A stretch of 64,000 nucleotides of DNA from Actinobacillus suis ATCC 33415 (GTDB taxonomy: Bacteria > Pseudomonadota > Gammaproteobacteria > Enterobacterales > Pasteurellaceae), in the NCBI RefSeq assembly GCF_000739435.1, contig NZ_CP009159.1:1116001-1180000 (forward strand). The letters run 5' to 3'. The notes beneath the pieces are model-generated. The model saw only the letters and a list, made by a program, of their open reading frames with translations. It did no database searches and was not told where the DNA came from. Positions 50,653 to 59,659 of the stretch are shown here, one piece after another; position 1 is the stretch's first letter, and every line of letters begins with the position of its first letter. The translations under genes and the position numbers were made by a program.

Positions 50653-50684
50653 AAAAAACCTAAGATTTCTCTTAGGTTTTTTAT
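50653..50684. terminator. Bidirectional terminator between rsmA and upp
   Basis: AAAAAACCTAAGA / TCTTAGGTTTTTT with a 4-base loop. It works on both strands for the convergent pair. Confidence 0.93.
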
Positions 50685-50697
50685 CTTTTACTTGAAA

Positions 50698-51324
50698 TTA
50701 TTTTGTACCGAAAATCTTATCACCGGCATCACCAAGTCCCGGAACAATATAACCATGCTCATTTAGGTGGCTGTCAATTGAAGCGGTAAATAATTCTACA
50801 TCTGGGTGTGCAGCTTCTAACGCTTTAATCCCTTCCGGAGCAGCAACAAGCACAAGCACTTTAATTTGTTTACAACCTGCTTTTTTCAATAAATCAATGG
50901 TTGCAATCATTGAACCACCAGTCGCTAACATTGGATCCACAATAATCGCTAAACGCTCTTCTACATCATTCGCTAACTTAGTGAAATACGGTACCGGCTC
51001 TAACGTTTCTTCATTACGGTAAATACCAACAACGCTAATACGCGCACTTGGAATATGTTCTAAAACGCCATCCATCATACCTAGGCCTGCACGTAAAATC
51101 GGTACTACTGTTACTTTTTTACCTTTTATACGTTCAACTTCGACCTTACCACACCAACCGTCAATTTCTACTAATTCTGTTTCAAGATCAGTTGTCGCTT
51201 CGTATGTTAATAAACTACCCACTTCTGTCGCTAATGCACGGAAATCTTTAGTATTAATATCCGCTGCTCGCATTAAGCCTAATTTATGTTTTACTAATGG
51301 ATGTTTAACTTCTACAATTTTCAT
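50698..51324 (-). CDS. upp: Uracil phosphoribosyltransferase Upp
   Basis: 208 residues; salvages uracil to UMP using PRPP. The PRPP motif is [20 protein letters not shown] (about residues 128-147), the uracil-binding C-terminal loop is [17 protein letters not shown], and [13 protein letters not shown] is the third family motif. An AGGAG ribosome site precedes the ATG. In many relatives uraA follows; here the gene ends at a terminator. Confidence 0.97.
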   Translation of the reverse strand: MKIVEVKHPLVKHKLGLMRAADINTKDFRALATEVGSLLTYEATTDLETELVEIDGWCGKVEVERIKGKKVTVVPILRAGLGMMDGVLEHIPSARISVVGIYRNEETLEPVPYFTKLANDVEERLAIIVDPMLATGGSMIATIDLLKKAGCKQIKVLVLVAAPEGIKALEAAHPDVELFTASIDSHLNEHGYIVPGLGDAGDKIFGTK

Positions 51325-51399
51325 TTGTGGCTCCTAAGCATTTAAATGCTAACTTTATGCTATAAGCAGAGTTTTATCCTCTGCTTCTCCTAAATCTAT

Positions 51400-53085
51400 T
51401 TATACGCTTTGTGCTTTTGCTAATTCTTCATCTCGCAATACACGACGTAAAATCTTACCGACATTGCTCTTCGGTAATTCATCACGGAACTCAATTTCAC
51501 GAGGAATCTTATAGCCGGTGAGGTACTGGCGGCAATAATTACGCAGTTCTTCACGTGTTAAGCTCTCATCTTTTTTAGTAACAAAGATTTTAATCGCTTC
51601 ACCTGACGATTTACTCGGTACACCAATTGCAACTACTTCGTTTACTTTCGGGTTATGCGCAACAACATCTTCGATCTCATTCGGATATACATTGAAACCG
51701 GAAACAATAATCATATCTTTTTTACGATCAACAATGCGTAAATTCAGATCTTCGCCCATCACCACAATATCACCAGTTGCCATCCAGCCATCTTTTAAAA
51801 CATTTGCCGTATCTTCCGGACGCTGCCAATAGCCTTTCATTACCTGAGGACCTTTTACCCAAAGTTCTCCTCGTTCACCCATTGTTACATCATGTCCTTC
51901 ATCATCGACAATACGAATATCGGTATTTGGCACTGGAATCCCAATCGAGCCGGTATGCTCGGTCGAATCAGAGCGAGTTGCCGCAATCAATGGTGAACAT
52001 TCAGTCATGCCATAGCCTTCAATGATATGGCTACCCGTTAATTCGTGCCAACGTTTTGCAACTGCAGATTGAATTGCTGCGCCGCCACCTACACTCAGTT
52101 TTAAATTTGAGAAATCAACTTCTTTGAAGTTTTCATTGTTTAATAAGGCATTAAATAGTGTATTAACACCCGTTAATGCTACAAAACGGTATTTTTTCAG
52201 CTCTTTAACGAACCCCGGAATATCTCTAGGATTTGTAATAAGTAATCCCGTTACTCCCAGCTCAATAAAGAGCAAACAATTCACAGAAAGTGCAAAAACA
52301 TGATAGAGAGGCAAAGGAATCACTGCAATACGCTCACGAGCATTCTTAAGCAATGGCTCTGCAACCCATTTTGCCTGCAGGACGTTTGCAATCACACTAC
52401 CATGCGTCAACATTGCGCCTTTTGCAACACCTGTTGTGCCACCGGTATATTGAAGAAACGCAAGATCATCTTTATAAACCATCGGTTTTACATATTGACG
52501 CTGTTTACCGATACTTAATGCTTCGCGGAAACTTACTGCGTGCGGTAACTTATATTTAGGTACTAACTTTTTCACGTATTTTACGACAAAGTTTACCAAT
52601 GTACGTTTACCAAAAGAAAGCTGATCTCCCATACGAGTTAAAATTACGTGCTTAACACTCGTATCAAAAACCACTTTTTCTAATGTTGCTGCAAAATTTG
52701 ATACAATAACGATTGCTTTCGCACCACTATCATTAAGTTGATGTTCAAGTTCTCTCGGGGTATATAGCGGATTAACATTCACCACAACTAAACCCGCACG
52801 TAAAGCACCGAATAATGCGATTGGATATTGCAATAAATTAGGCATCATTAATGCAATTCGTTCGCCTTTTTCTAAACGTAATTCATTTTGCAGATAAGCT
52901 GCAAAAGCGCGGCTACGCTCTTCTAACTTACGAAATGTTAATACTTTACCCATATTAATATAGGCCGGCATATCAGGATGCTTACGCACAGCAGATTCAA
53001 GCATTTCAAGTAATGATTCATATTGATTAACATCAATAGTTTGAGCTGAACCTTCTGGGTAATTTTTTAACCAAATTTTCTCCAT
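51400..53085 (-). CDS. fadD: Long-chain fatty-acid--CoA ligase FadD
   Basis: 561 residues, ANL superfamily. The AMP-binding motif [16 protein letters not shown] (about residues 212-227), the A5-like GYGMTECSP (about 357), the STGDIVV-like segment [37 protein letters not shown] (core [11 protein letters not shown]), and the C-terminal lysine in [15 protein letters not shown] are present. It activates exogenous fatty acids at the membrane. It starts 10 bases after rseC on the same strand, so they are likely co-transcribed. No beta-oxidation genes are seen here, so it may serve phospholipid synthesis. Confidence 0.95.
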   Translation of the reverse strand: MEKIWLKNYPEGSAQTIDVNQYESLLEMLESAVRKHPDMPAYINMGKVLTFRKLEERSRAFAAYLQNELRLEKGERIALMMPNLLQYPIALFGALRAGLVVVNVNPLYTPRELEHQLNDSGAKAIVIVSNFAATLEKVVFDTSVKHVILTRMGDQLSFGKRTLVNFVVKYVKKLVPKYKLPHAVSFREALSIGKQRQYVKPMVYKDDLAFLQYTGGTTGVAKGAMLTHGSVIANVLQAKWVAEPLLKNARERIAVIPLPLYHVFALSVNCLLFIELGVTGLLITNPRDIPGFVKELKKYRFVALTGVNTLFNALLNNENFKEVDFSNLKLSVGGGAAIQSAVAKRWHELTGSHIIEGYGMTECSPLIAATRSDSTEHTGSIGIPVPNTDIRIVDDEGHDVTMGERGELWVKGPQVMKGYWQRPEDTANVLKDGWMATGDIVVMGEDLNLRIVDRKKDMIIVSGFNVYPNEIEDVVAHNPKVNEVVAIGVPSKSSGEAIKIFVTKKDESLTREELRNYCRQYLTGYKIPREIEFRDELPKSNVGKILRRVLRDEELAKAQSV

Positions 53086-53095
53086 ATTGTCTCCA

Positions 53096-53524
53096 TTAAA
53101 TCCGTCCTAGAAATACGGGGGTAAACTCGCTTTCCCGTATTTGACTCATCATTTTTTTTATTCCGATAAAAGTCCCACCGGTGCAAATACACATAGCAAG
53201 AACAACCAATAATTCATTTGCAAAAAGTTGAGAAAATCCGACCGCTGATAAAATTAATACCAATAACGGCATGACATAGATCCAAAAAACACTACGCAGC
53301 AAAGTTTGCTCTGCGAGACCGATTCGAATTTGTTCGCCGACTGCAAGCTGTTCACTTACCTTTAATTCAAATTTCGGTGCAAATTTTTCCCCAGCTAAAG
53401 CAGATAAAGATTTTGTTCCGCAACTTTCTTTTGCCGCACACCCACCACACGCACTTTTAGCGCTACATTGTACGGTTGCTAAGCCATTCCGATAACTAAT
53501 CACCGTTGCAATTTCAACCATCAT
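53096..53524 (-). CDS. rseC: RseC family protein (SoxR reducing / sigma-E regulator)
   Basis: 142 residues from the ATG at 53524 (AGGAG upstream). The N-terminal [17 protein letters not shown] motif (about residues 22-38) has the four-cysteine pattern C-x5-C-x2-C-x5-C of RseC/RsxC-associated proteins. Two membrane segments follow (about 75-97 and 101-120). In E. coli rseC is the last gene of rpoE-rseA-rseB-rseC and affects SoxR reduction. Here rseB is absent and a terminator separates it from rseA. Confidence 0.9.
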   Translation of the reverse strand: MMVEIATVISYRNGLATVQCSAKSACGGCAAKESCGTKSLSALAGEKFAPKFELKVSEQLAVGEQIRIGLAEQTLLRSVFWIYVMPLLVLILSAVGFSQLFANELLVVLAMCICTGGTFIGIKKMMSQIRESEFTPVFLGRI

Positions 53525-53639
53525 TATTTTGTTCTCCTGTATCATGTACCCGCTAACTGCCTTAATTCGCAGAATAAAAACATAATATTTCGTTTAATTC
53601 TCATCGGCTAGAGGACGGAGGTCTGAATAGGTAATAAAA

Positions 53640-53693
53640 AAGCGGTAAGATTGTAGCAAATTTTTGCAAAAAATTCGCTAAATCTTACCGCTT
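53640..53693 (-). terminator. Uptake-word-like hairpin terminator after rseA
   Basis: On the minus strand AAGCGGTAAGATT pairs with AATCTTACCGCTT, with an inner TAGC/GCTA pair, and is followed by TTTTTT. It closes the rpoE-rseA unit and isolates rseC-fadD. The arms are near-uptake words (AAGCGGTAA). Confidence 0.85.
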
Positions 53694-53751
53694 AATTAGG
53701 CTAATAATTTAACCTGTTTAATAATGAAACGAAAATGACAGGCTTTCAAGC

Positions 53752-54381
53752 TTAGTTAGTCTTTTGCATTTCACCATTTTCAGCTGGTTCCATTGAAGAT
53801 GTTTGAGCTCTTGCTTTTTGTTCTTCTGATAATGTTACTGCGCCAGCATTTGGACGACGTTGTAATTCGTTAGTTTGTAATAACGTATTAATTTTATCTT
53901 GTTGCTGTTCTAATTGAGTCGCCGTAGGCACATCTTTTTCAGGTGCGTTATAACTTACAGGCTGAACCGAATCACTAAATGGTTGGGTTTGTAAAACAGG
54001 CTGATCTGCTTGTGCAATATCATTATCCGTTCCCATCATATTCACACCCAACACTGCAACTAAACACACAGATGCAGCAATACCGGCTTGCATAAGTGGC
54101 GTCCCCCAACGTTTAAGTTTGAGTAACATACCTTTTGGCTGGGCCTGCTCATTCGCTGCTACCAATGATGGAGATTCAATCTCTTCATTTTCAAGCAATG
54201 CTTCCATTTTTGCAGAGAAATCATCACCTAGAATGATTTCGTCACCATGCATAACACTGCTAATTGCATGGTAGCTAGCCCATTTTTGCTTTAATTCAGG
54301 ATCGTTACATAATTCATTGATGAATGCATCATCAACATTATGCCCATCCATAAAAGCTGAAAGGGTTTCTCTTTGTTGCAT
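53752..54381 (-). CDS. rseA: Anti-sigma-E factor RseA (MclA)
   Basis: 209 residues from the ATG at 54381 (CGGAG upstream). The N-terminal cytoplasmic domain MQQRETLSAFMDG and DPELKQKWASYHAISSVMHGD bind sigma-E. One membrane span near residues 100-120 (QAGIAASVCLVAVLGVNMMG). The periplasmic part is Gln-rich, as in E. coli. Regulated proteolysis of this protein would release RpoE. It starts 19 bases after rpoE. rseB, whose product normally shields it, does not follow. Confidence 0.93.
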   Translation of the reverse strand: MQQRETLSAFMDGHNVDDAFINELCNDPELKQKWASYHAISSVMHGDEIILGDDFSAKMEALLENEEIESPSLVAANEQAQPKGMLLKLKRWGTPLMQAGIAASVCLVAVLGVNMMGTDNDIAQADQPVLQTQPFSDSVQPVSYNAPEKDVPTATQLEQQQDKINTLLQTNELQRRPNAGAVTLSEEQKARAQTSSMEPAENGEMQKTN

Positions 54382-54400
54382 AATAAACTCCGATTGAATC

Positions 54401-54979
54401 TTAAATCTGCTGCATAAGAGGATTAATTTTTGCATCAATTGCTTCTCTTGCCCTGAAGATACGTGAACGAACCGTACCTACCGGACATTGCATTACTTCT
54501 GCAATTTCCTCATAGCTTAACCCTTCTAACTCACGCAAGGTAATTGCGGTTTTAAGCTCTTCAGGCAAGCTCTCAATTGTGTCGAAAACAACACGTTTTA
54601 ATTCTTCGGACAACACCATACTTTCCGGCGTATCCCCCTCACGAAGCTGTACACCTGCATCAAAACTTTCAGCATCTTCTGCCAAAATATCTTCTTTAGG
54701 CGGACGTCTTCCTAAGGCTGTTAAGTGATTCTTAGCTGTATTTACTGCAATACGATAAAGCCATGTATAAAAAGCGCTTTCTCCACGGAAAGACTCTAAT
54801 GAACGATAAGCTTTAATAAATGATTCTTGCACAATATCTGGAATATCATCGCGTGCGACATAACGGGTTAATAGACCCGCTACTCTATTTTGATAACGCA
54901 CGACGAGTAAATTAAATGCTTTTTTGTCACCTTGCTGTGCACGCTCAACCAAAATTTGATCGGCTACCTGCTCACTCAT
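54401..54979 (-). CDS. rpoE: RNA polymerase sigma-E factor RpoE
   Basis: 192 residues, ECF sigma factor for envelope stress. Region 2 contains [45 protein letters not shown] (core [12 protein letters not shown], about residues 46-57; [12 protein letters not shown]). Region 4 contains [36 protein letters not shown] (core [11 protein letters not shown]). It has a TAGGAG ribosome site and a sigma-E-type promoter upstream, so it probably activates itself. Confidence 0.97.
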   Translation of the reverse strand: [192 protein letters not shown]

Positions 54980-55043
54980 CTATCTGCGTTCTCCTAACTT
55001 AGTTACGCGTATATTCTTTCATCACTTTCACATCGTATATCAC

Positions 55044-55071
55044 TTAGTATATAAAACCATGTAAAAGTTCC
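55044..55071 (-). promoter_or_regulatory. Sigma-E-type autoregulated promoter of rpoE
   Basis: On the minus strand GGAACTT (55071-55065) is followed after 16 bases by ACTAA (55048-55044), close to the sigma-E elements GGAACTT and TCTRA. The gap 54980-55338 otherwise holds only the leuA-end hairpin; 55072-55250 shows nothing I can name. Confidence 0.7.
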
Positions 55072-55250
55072 TAAAAGAATAGGCTAATTAAAAAATTTAC
55101 AAATCATTTTAATCCGAATACATAAGAAGCCAGTATTGACGCAAATATATGCTGCTTACTAGACTGCTCAGGTATAAGAAAATTCAATTTTTCGCTAACA
55201 AAAAGATCGTGTGATTAATAAATAAACAAAAAGATCATTATCCTATAAAT

Positions 55251-55318
55251 GAAGCGGTCAGATTTTACTGGATTTTCGTAAAAATACCACTCTATCTGAC
55301 CGCTTCTTTCTATTTTTT
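55251..55318. terminator. Uptake-word hairpin downstream of leuA
   Basis: GAAGCGGTCAGAT (55251-55263) pairs with ATCTGACCGCTTC (55294-55306) perfectly. The T run is on the plus-strand side; on the minus strand only ATTTAT follows, so its strength for leuA is uncertain. Confidence 0.7.
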
Positions 55319-55338
55319 AATATTTTCTGATGTTTTTT

Positions 55339-56886
55339 CTATTTCTTTGCTTTTAAATCCGCAACTTTATGCGCACGATAAATAGCATTAATCGCATGAA
55401 TTAAAGCACGAGCTGATGATTCAACAATATCGGTTGCTAAACCTACACCGTGGAAACGACGACCTTCATGTTCAACCACAATATCCACTTGCCCAAGCGC
55501 TTCTGCTCCCTCGCCTTTTGCGGTAAGGTTATAATGCGACATTTTAATATCCATTCCTACAATTTTAAGAATCGCATTATACACAGCATCTACTGGACCG
55601 TTACCACCGTTTGACACTTCACTCACACGCTTACCATCAAGTTCAACCTGAACGAAAGCCGATGCAGGTAAGCCACTAATCATTTGTGATGTAATCACAT
55701 CTAAATGCAATCTATCTTCATCGCCTGCCTGCATATCAATAAAGGCTAGCGCTTCCAAATCATAGTCAAACACCTGACCTTTCTTATCTGCTAATTTTAA
55801 GAATGCGTCATAAAGTTTATCCAAATCATAGTCACTTTCTTGATATCCCATTTCCGTCATATGATTTTTTACAGCCGCACGCCCCGAACGAGCAGTAAGA
55901 TTTAATTTTTCTTTCTTCAAGCCGATTGTTTCAGGCGACATAATTTCATAAGTATTTTTGTTTTTCACCATACCGTCTTGGTGAATACCTGATGAATGTG
56001 CAAATGCATTTGAACCGACAATCGCTTTATTCGGCTGAATCGGCATATTACATAATTGGCTGACCATTTGGCTAACACGATGAATTTCTTGCGTATTAAT
56101 GCGAGTATCTTTGCCATTGAACATATCTTGGCGAGTTTTGATTGCCATTACTACTTCTTCTAATGCCGTATTACCTGCACGTTCACCGATACCGTTAATC
56201 GTACATTCAATTTGTCTCGCACCGTTTAACACGGCAGTGAGAGAATTTGCCGTCGCCATACCCAAATCATTGTGGCAATGCACTGAAACAACCGCTTTAT
56301 CAATATTCGGTACTCGGTTCATCACATTGGCAATAATATCGCCATACTGATATGGTAAGCAGTAACCCACTGTATCAGGAATATTTACCGTGGTCGCACC
56401 CGCATTAATTGCCGCTTCTACGATACGACAAATATTGTCAATTCCAGTACGCCCCGCATCTTCACATGAAAACTCCACATCGTCGGTATAACTTCTTGCA
56501 CGTTTTACCGCTTTTACCGCCATTTCAACTACGTCATCAAACGAACGTTTTAATTTAGATTCAACGTGAATTGCCGAGCTGGCAATAAATGTGTGAATAC
56601 GGAACGCTTCCGCAACTTTTAATGCTTCCGCCGCAACATCAATATCTTTATCCACAGCACGAGAAAGCGCACAAACTCGGCTATTTTTAATATTCTGTGC
56701 AATGGTTTTTACTGATTCGAAATCGCCCGCAGAGGAAACAGGAAACCCCACTTCCATTACATCGACACCTAAACGCTCAAGCGCTAACGCAATTTGTAGT
56801 TTTTCTTTTACGGTTAAACTTGCTTTTAGTGCTTGTTCGCCATCACGTAATGTCGTATCAAAAATAATAATGTTGTTATTGCTCAT
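55339..56886 (-). CDS. leuA: 2-isopropylmalate synthase LeuA
   Basis: 515 residues from the ATG at 56886 (GGAG upstream). The catalytic HMGL-like barrel starts [20 protein letters not shown] (about residues 5-24), with the metal/His motif [24 protein letters not shown] (core [13 protein letters not shown]). The C-terminal LeuA dimerisation/allosteric domain (about 390-515) has [12 protein letters not shown] and [18 protein letters not shown]. First step of leucine synthesis, inhibited by leucine. It is preceded by a leucine attenuator. leuB, leuC and leuD do not follow; the gene stands alone. Confidence 0.97.
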   Translation of the reverse strand: MSNNNIIIFDTTLRDGEQALKASLTVKEKLQIALALERLGVDVMEVGFPVSSAGDFESVKTIAQNIKNSRVCALSRAVDKDIDVAAEALKVAEAFRIHTFIASSAIHVESKLKRSFDDVVEMAVKAVKRARSYTDDVEFSCEDAGRTGIDNICRIVEAAINAGATTVNIPDTVGYCLPYQYGDIIANVMNRVPNIDKAVVSVHCHNDLGMATANSLTAVLNGARQIECTINGIGERAGNTALEEVVMAIKTRQDMFNGKDTRINTQEIHRVSQMVSQLCNMPIQPNKAIVGSNAFAHSSGIHQDGMVKNKNTYEIMSPETIGLKKEKLNLTARSGRAAVKNHMTEMGYQESDYDLDKLYDAFLKLADKKGQVFDYDLEALAFIDMQAGDEDRLHLDVITSQMISGLPASAFVQVELDGKRVSEVSNGGNGPVDAVYNAILKIVGMDIKMSHYNLTAKGEGAEALGQVDIVVEHEGRRFHGVGLATDIVESSARALIHAINAIYRAHKVADLKAKK

Positions 56887-56991
56887 GGGCTTCTCCATTA
56901 GTGTTAAAACACCGATTTAATTAAAATGAGTAAAATACCTACGATAAACACTCGTTTTTCTTTTTTATTATTTCTTTTAAAAAATTAAGAA

Positions 56992-57024
56992 AAAATAAAA
57001 AAAAACCCGCATCGATGTGCGGGT
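56992..57024 (-). terminator. Leucine attenuator terminator
   Basis: On the minus strand ACCCGCA (57024-57018) pairs with TGCGGGT (57011-57005) around a 6-base loop and is followed by nine or more T. It lies about 40 bases after leuL and before leuA, as in a transcription attenuator. Confidence 0.88.
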
Positions 57025-57062
57025 AAAGTGTGGATAGTGAACTATTTTCGTCCAACCAACCT

Positions 57063-57119
57063 TTATCCTCGCACAGAATGCGATAACAGAAGAAGTCGGA
57101 GAGAAAGTAGTTTTTCCAT
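57063..57119 (-). CDS. leuL: leu operon leader peptide LeuL
   Basis: 18 codons: MEKLLSLRLLLLSHSVRG. Seven of the eighteen are leucine, four in a row, using varied codons (CTA, CTT, CTC, CTT, CTT, CTG, TTA). The TAA is followed by the attenuator stem. When charged tRNA(Leu) is scarce, the ribosome would stall here and let leuA be transcribed. It is not similar in sequence to E. coli LeuL apart from the Leu run. Confidence 0.88.
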   Translation of the reverse strand: MEKLLSLRLLLLSHSVRG

Positions 57120-57169
57120 TGTGTTGTGTGTGTGTTTATGTTTGCATAGTTATTCGAAATACAAGAGCT

Positions 57170-57197
57170 ATATTAGCCTCAAATAGAGTGAAGTCAA
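57170..57197 (-). promoter_or_regulatory. Promoter of leuL-leuA
   Basis: TTGACT (57197-57192) and TAATAT (57175-57170) are separated by 16 bases on the minus strand; start predicted near 57163, about 45 bases before leuL. Confidence 0.6.
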
Positions 57198-57489
57198 TAG
57201 AATTTTTCACTCCTCGCAAACGTTTTCTTGGTAATTTCAAATATAAAAACAGTGATAAATTCTTCATTTAATAAATTAATTAGCAATTAATCCCAAATTA
57301 AGATTATTCCTCCAAATAAAAGCAATGCCTTTTGAGAAATAACAAAGCCTTACACTTTTTATTCGTTTTGTGATTTTTTAAACGATTTTTGGTTAAAATA
57401 ACGTAAAATCACTATTTTCTTTGAAGATAAAGCTTAAATTTGCTAGCCTTTGCAGAATAATTGTCTAAAAAATATTTGAGGAAATAACA

Positions 57490-58305
57490 ATGAATCAACC
57501 ATTTAAAGCCATCGTTTCAGATTTAGACGGAACCTTATTAAATGCAGAACATAAAATTGGCAATTTTACGATTGAAACATTAAGTAAACTTGCTGCTCAA
57601 GGTGTTGATATCTTTCTGGCGACCGGACGAAATTTGCCAGACGTGAAACACATTATCAATAAAGTCGATTTAAAAGAAGCGATGCTAATTACTTCAAATG
57701 GTGCAAGAGCTAATTTCCTTTCCGGTGATACCGTCCTAAACCATTACATTCCCAAAGAACTTGCCTTTCAATTAATGCAAATACCTTTTGATCCAACTCG
57801 TGTGTGCCTTAATACCTATCAAGGCGATGAGTGGTTTATCAACATTGATATCGAACAACTGAAAAAATATCACAAAGATTCCGGTTTTACCTATCAAGTT
57901 ACCGATTTCAGCCAACATCACGGAAAACAAACGGAAAAAGTGTTCTTTATCGGGAAAACACCAGAAGATCTTATTCCGATCGAGACTTATATTCGACAAC
58001 ATTTCGGGGATCAGCTTTATATTACTTACTCCGGTATTTTATGCTTAGAGATTATGCATAAATCCGTTTGTAAAGCGAATGCACTTGAGGAATTAGTCAG
58101 ATTACGAGGCTATACCTTACAAGATTGTTTAGCATTCGGTGACGGTATGAACGATATAGAAATGCTTGCTCGTGTCGGCAAAGGTTGCATTATGGAGAAT
58201 GCCGACCCAAGGCTAAAACAAGCCCTTCCACATAACGAGGTGATCGGTAATCACAAACATGAAGCAGTCGCTAGCTATATCCGTGCAACCTTTGGTATTA
58301 TTTAA
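57490..58305 (+). CDS. yigL: HAD phosphatase YigL (Cof family)
   Basis: 271 residues, HAD superfamily with a C2 cap. Motif I SDLDGTLLN (Asp11, Asp13), motif II TSNGAR, and motif IV FGDGMNDIEML (about residues 216-226) are present. The order and NTYQGDEWFIN, TCLEIM-like and AFGDGMND segments match YigL of E. coli, a phosphatase active on pyridoxal phosphate and sugar phosphates. It has TGAGGA before the ATG. Substrate in this species is not known. Confidence 0.85.
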   Translation: MNQPFKAIVSDLDGTLLNAEHKIGNFTIETLSKLAAQGVDIFLATGRNLPDVKHIINKVDLKEAMLITSNGARANFLSGDTVLNHYIPKELAFQLMQIPFDPTRVCLNTYQGDEWFINIDIEQLKKYHKDSGFTYQVTDFSQHHGKQTEKVFFIGKTPEDLIPIETYIRQHFGDQLYITYSGILCLEIMHKSVCKANALEELVRLRGYTLQDCLAFGDGMNDIEMLARVGKGCIMENADPRLKQALPHNEVIGNHKHEAVASYIRATFGII

Positions 58306-58314
58306 GTTTCAAGT

Positions 58315-58375
58315 AAGCGGTCAAATTTCGGAATTATTTTGCAAAAAACAGGTCAAAAACGACCGCTTATTTATT
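58315..58375 (+). terminator. Uptake-word hairpin between yigL and macA
   Basis: AAGCGGTC (58315-58322) pairs with GACCGCTT (58361-58368), followed by ATTTATT. It separates yigL from the next gene. Confidence 0.7.
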
Positions 58376-58404
58376 GATCTTTACCCACTAAAATTGGAAA
58401 ACAA

Positions 58405-59583
58405 ATGAAACTAAAACCTATCATTACCGCATTAGTGCTTGCGGGTATTACAACCGCAGGTTACTTCTATTTTTCGAGTAGCGATGAGGCGCAACAAATT
58501 CACTATATAACCGAACCGGTTACTCGCAACACGATAGATAAAAGTGTGCTGGCAACTGGCTCGGTGCGTGCAAGCAAACGTACTGAAGTTGGTGCGCAAG
58601 TTTCAGGGAAAATTATTAATCTCTACGTTACACTTGGTCAAACGGTCAAAAAAGGTGATCTGATTGCCGATATTGACTCTAGTAACCAAAGTAACAGTTT
58701 AAGCACCGCAGAAGCCAATCTTGCTTCTTATCAAGCCAAGTTATCTTCTGCACAAGTGGCTTTAGAAGTAGCACAATCAAATTACACACGTTTGAGTAAA
58801 TTATATAAACAAGCTAGTGCATCTCAATCCGATCTTGAAACGGCTAAAAATACTTTAGCCGCTGCTAAAGCAAGTGTGGATGAAGCAAAATCACAAATCA
58901 AATCGGCACAAATTTCGGTAGCTGATGCGAGAACCAATTTAAATTACACCCAAATTGTCTCACCAATGGATGGAACAATTGTATCCGTTCCAATTTCAGT
59001 TGGGCAAACCGTGAATTCGGCACAAACCTCACCAACCATTGTGCACGTTGCCGACCTATCAAAAATGTTAATCAAATTGGAGATTTCCGAAGGTGATATT
59101 GCGCAAGTTATGAAAGGTCAAAATATGACATTCACTACGCTCGCCGAACCGAATCATAAATATCACAGCAAAATTGATAGTGTCGATCCGGCGTTAACCA
59201 CGCTCAGTGATGACAGCGCCTCAAATAAATATACTGAAAAAGCCGGTAATACCGAGGCAATTTATTACTATGCGAATTCTTTAGTAGATAATGCCGAACA
59301 ACGTTTACGGATTGGTATGACTGTGCAAGGGCAAGTGGAAATTGCTAAACGTGAAAACGTACTTGTGGTGCCGACATCGGCGTTAAAGAAAAAAGGTAAC
59401 GAAACTTTTATACAAGTTTTAGAAAACAATCAACCAATTGAAAAGAAAGTCGAATTGGGGTTAGCCGATAGCCAATATACGGAAATTACATCCGGTGTAA
59501 CCGAAGGCGAACAGGTTATTACAACTCAACGTTCCGACAGCGAACAAATCAGTATGCAGCCACGTGGTCGAGGCCCCTTCTAA
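58405..59583 (+). CDS. macA: MacA-like periplasmic adaptor (membrane fusion protein)
   Basis: 392 residues of the HlyD/MacA family. One N-terminal membrane anchor (about residues 7-26). The lipoyl halves flank a coiled-coil hairpin (about 95-190) of AKLSSAQVALEVAQSNY type. VSPMDGTIVSVPISVGQTV and a beta-barrel domain follow, with VLVVPTSALKKKGN near the end. In E. coli MacA works with the ABC transporter MacB and TolC, but no macB lies downstream here: an uptake-word hairpin and a convergent gene follow. It may pair with a distant MacB or another exporter. Confidence 0.85.
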   Translation: MKLKPIITALVLAGITTAGYFYFSSSDEAQQIHYITEPVTRNTIDKSVLATGSVRASKRTEVGAQVSGKIINLYVTLGQTVKKGDLIADIDSSNQSNSLSTAEANLASYQAKLSSAQVALEVAQSNYTRLSKLYKQASASQSDLETAKNTLAAAKASVDEAKSQIKSAQISVADARTNLNYTQIVSPMDGTIVSVPISVGQTVNSAQTSPTIVHVADLSKMLIKLEISEGDIAQVMKGQNMTFTTLAEPNHKYHSKIDSVDPALTTLSDDSASNKYTEKAGNTEAIYYYANSLVDNAEQRLRIGMTVQGQVEIAKRENVLVVPTSALKKKGNETFIQVLENNQPIEKKVELGLADSQYTEITSGVTEGEQVITTQRSDSEQISMQPRGRGPF

Positions 59584-59593
59584 TCTAGAAAAA

Positions 59594-59638
59594 ACAAGCG
59601 GTCGAAATTTGCATATTTTTTACAAATTCCGACCGCTT
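59594..59638. terminator. Uptake-word hairpin between macA and the BASS transporter gene
   Basis: ACAAGCGGTCGAAATTTG pairs with CAAATTCCGACCGCTT with one mismatch; it lies between convergent genes. Confidence 0.75.
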
Positions 59639-59659
59639 TCAGTTCTCTCAAGCGCTAGC

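Larger units (their letters stand above)
56887..57489. other. Divergent region between leuA and yigL
   Basis: On the minus strand: leu promoter (57170-57197), leuL leader peptide (57063-57119), attenuator stem (57005-57024). To the right, 57200-57489 is AT-rich upstream DNA of yigL, with a AATTAATT-AGC-AATTAAT near-palindrome about 57270-57292 of unknown meaning. Confidence 0.6.

Noticed and set aside
51362..51395. AGCAGAG / CTCTGCT hairpin between fadD and upp as a terminator
   Set aside because: No T run follows on the minus strand, so it is at best a weak pause or processing site.
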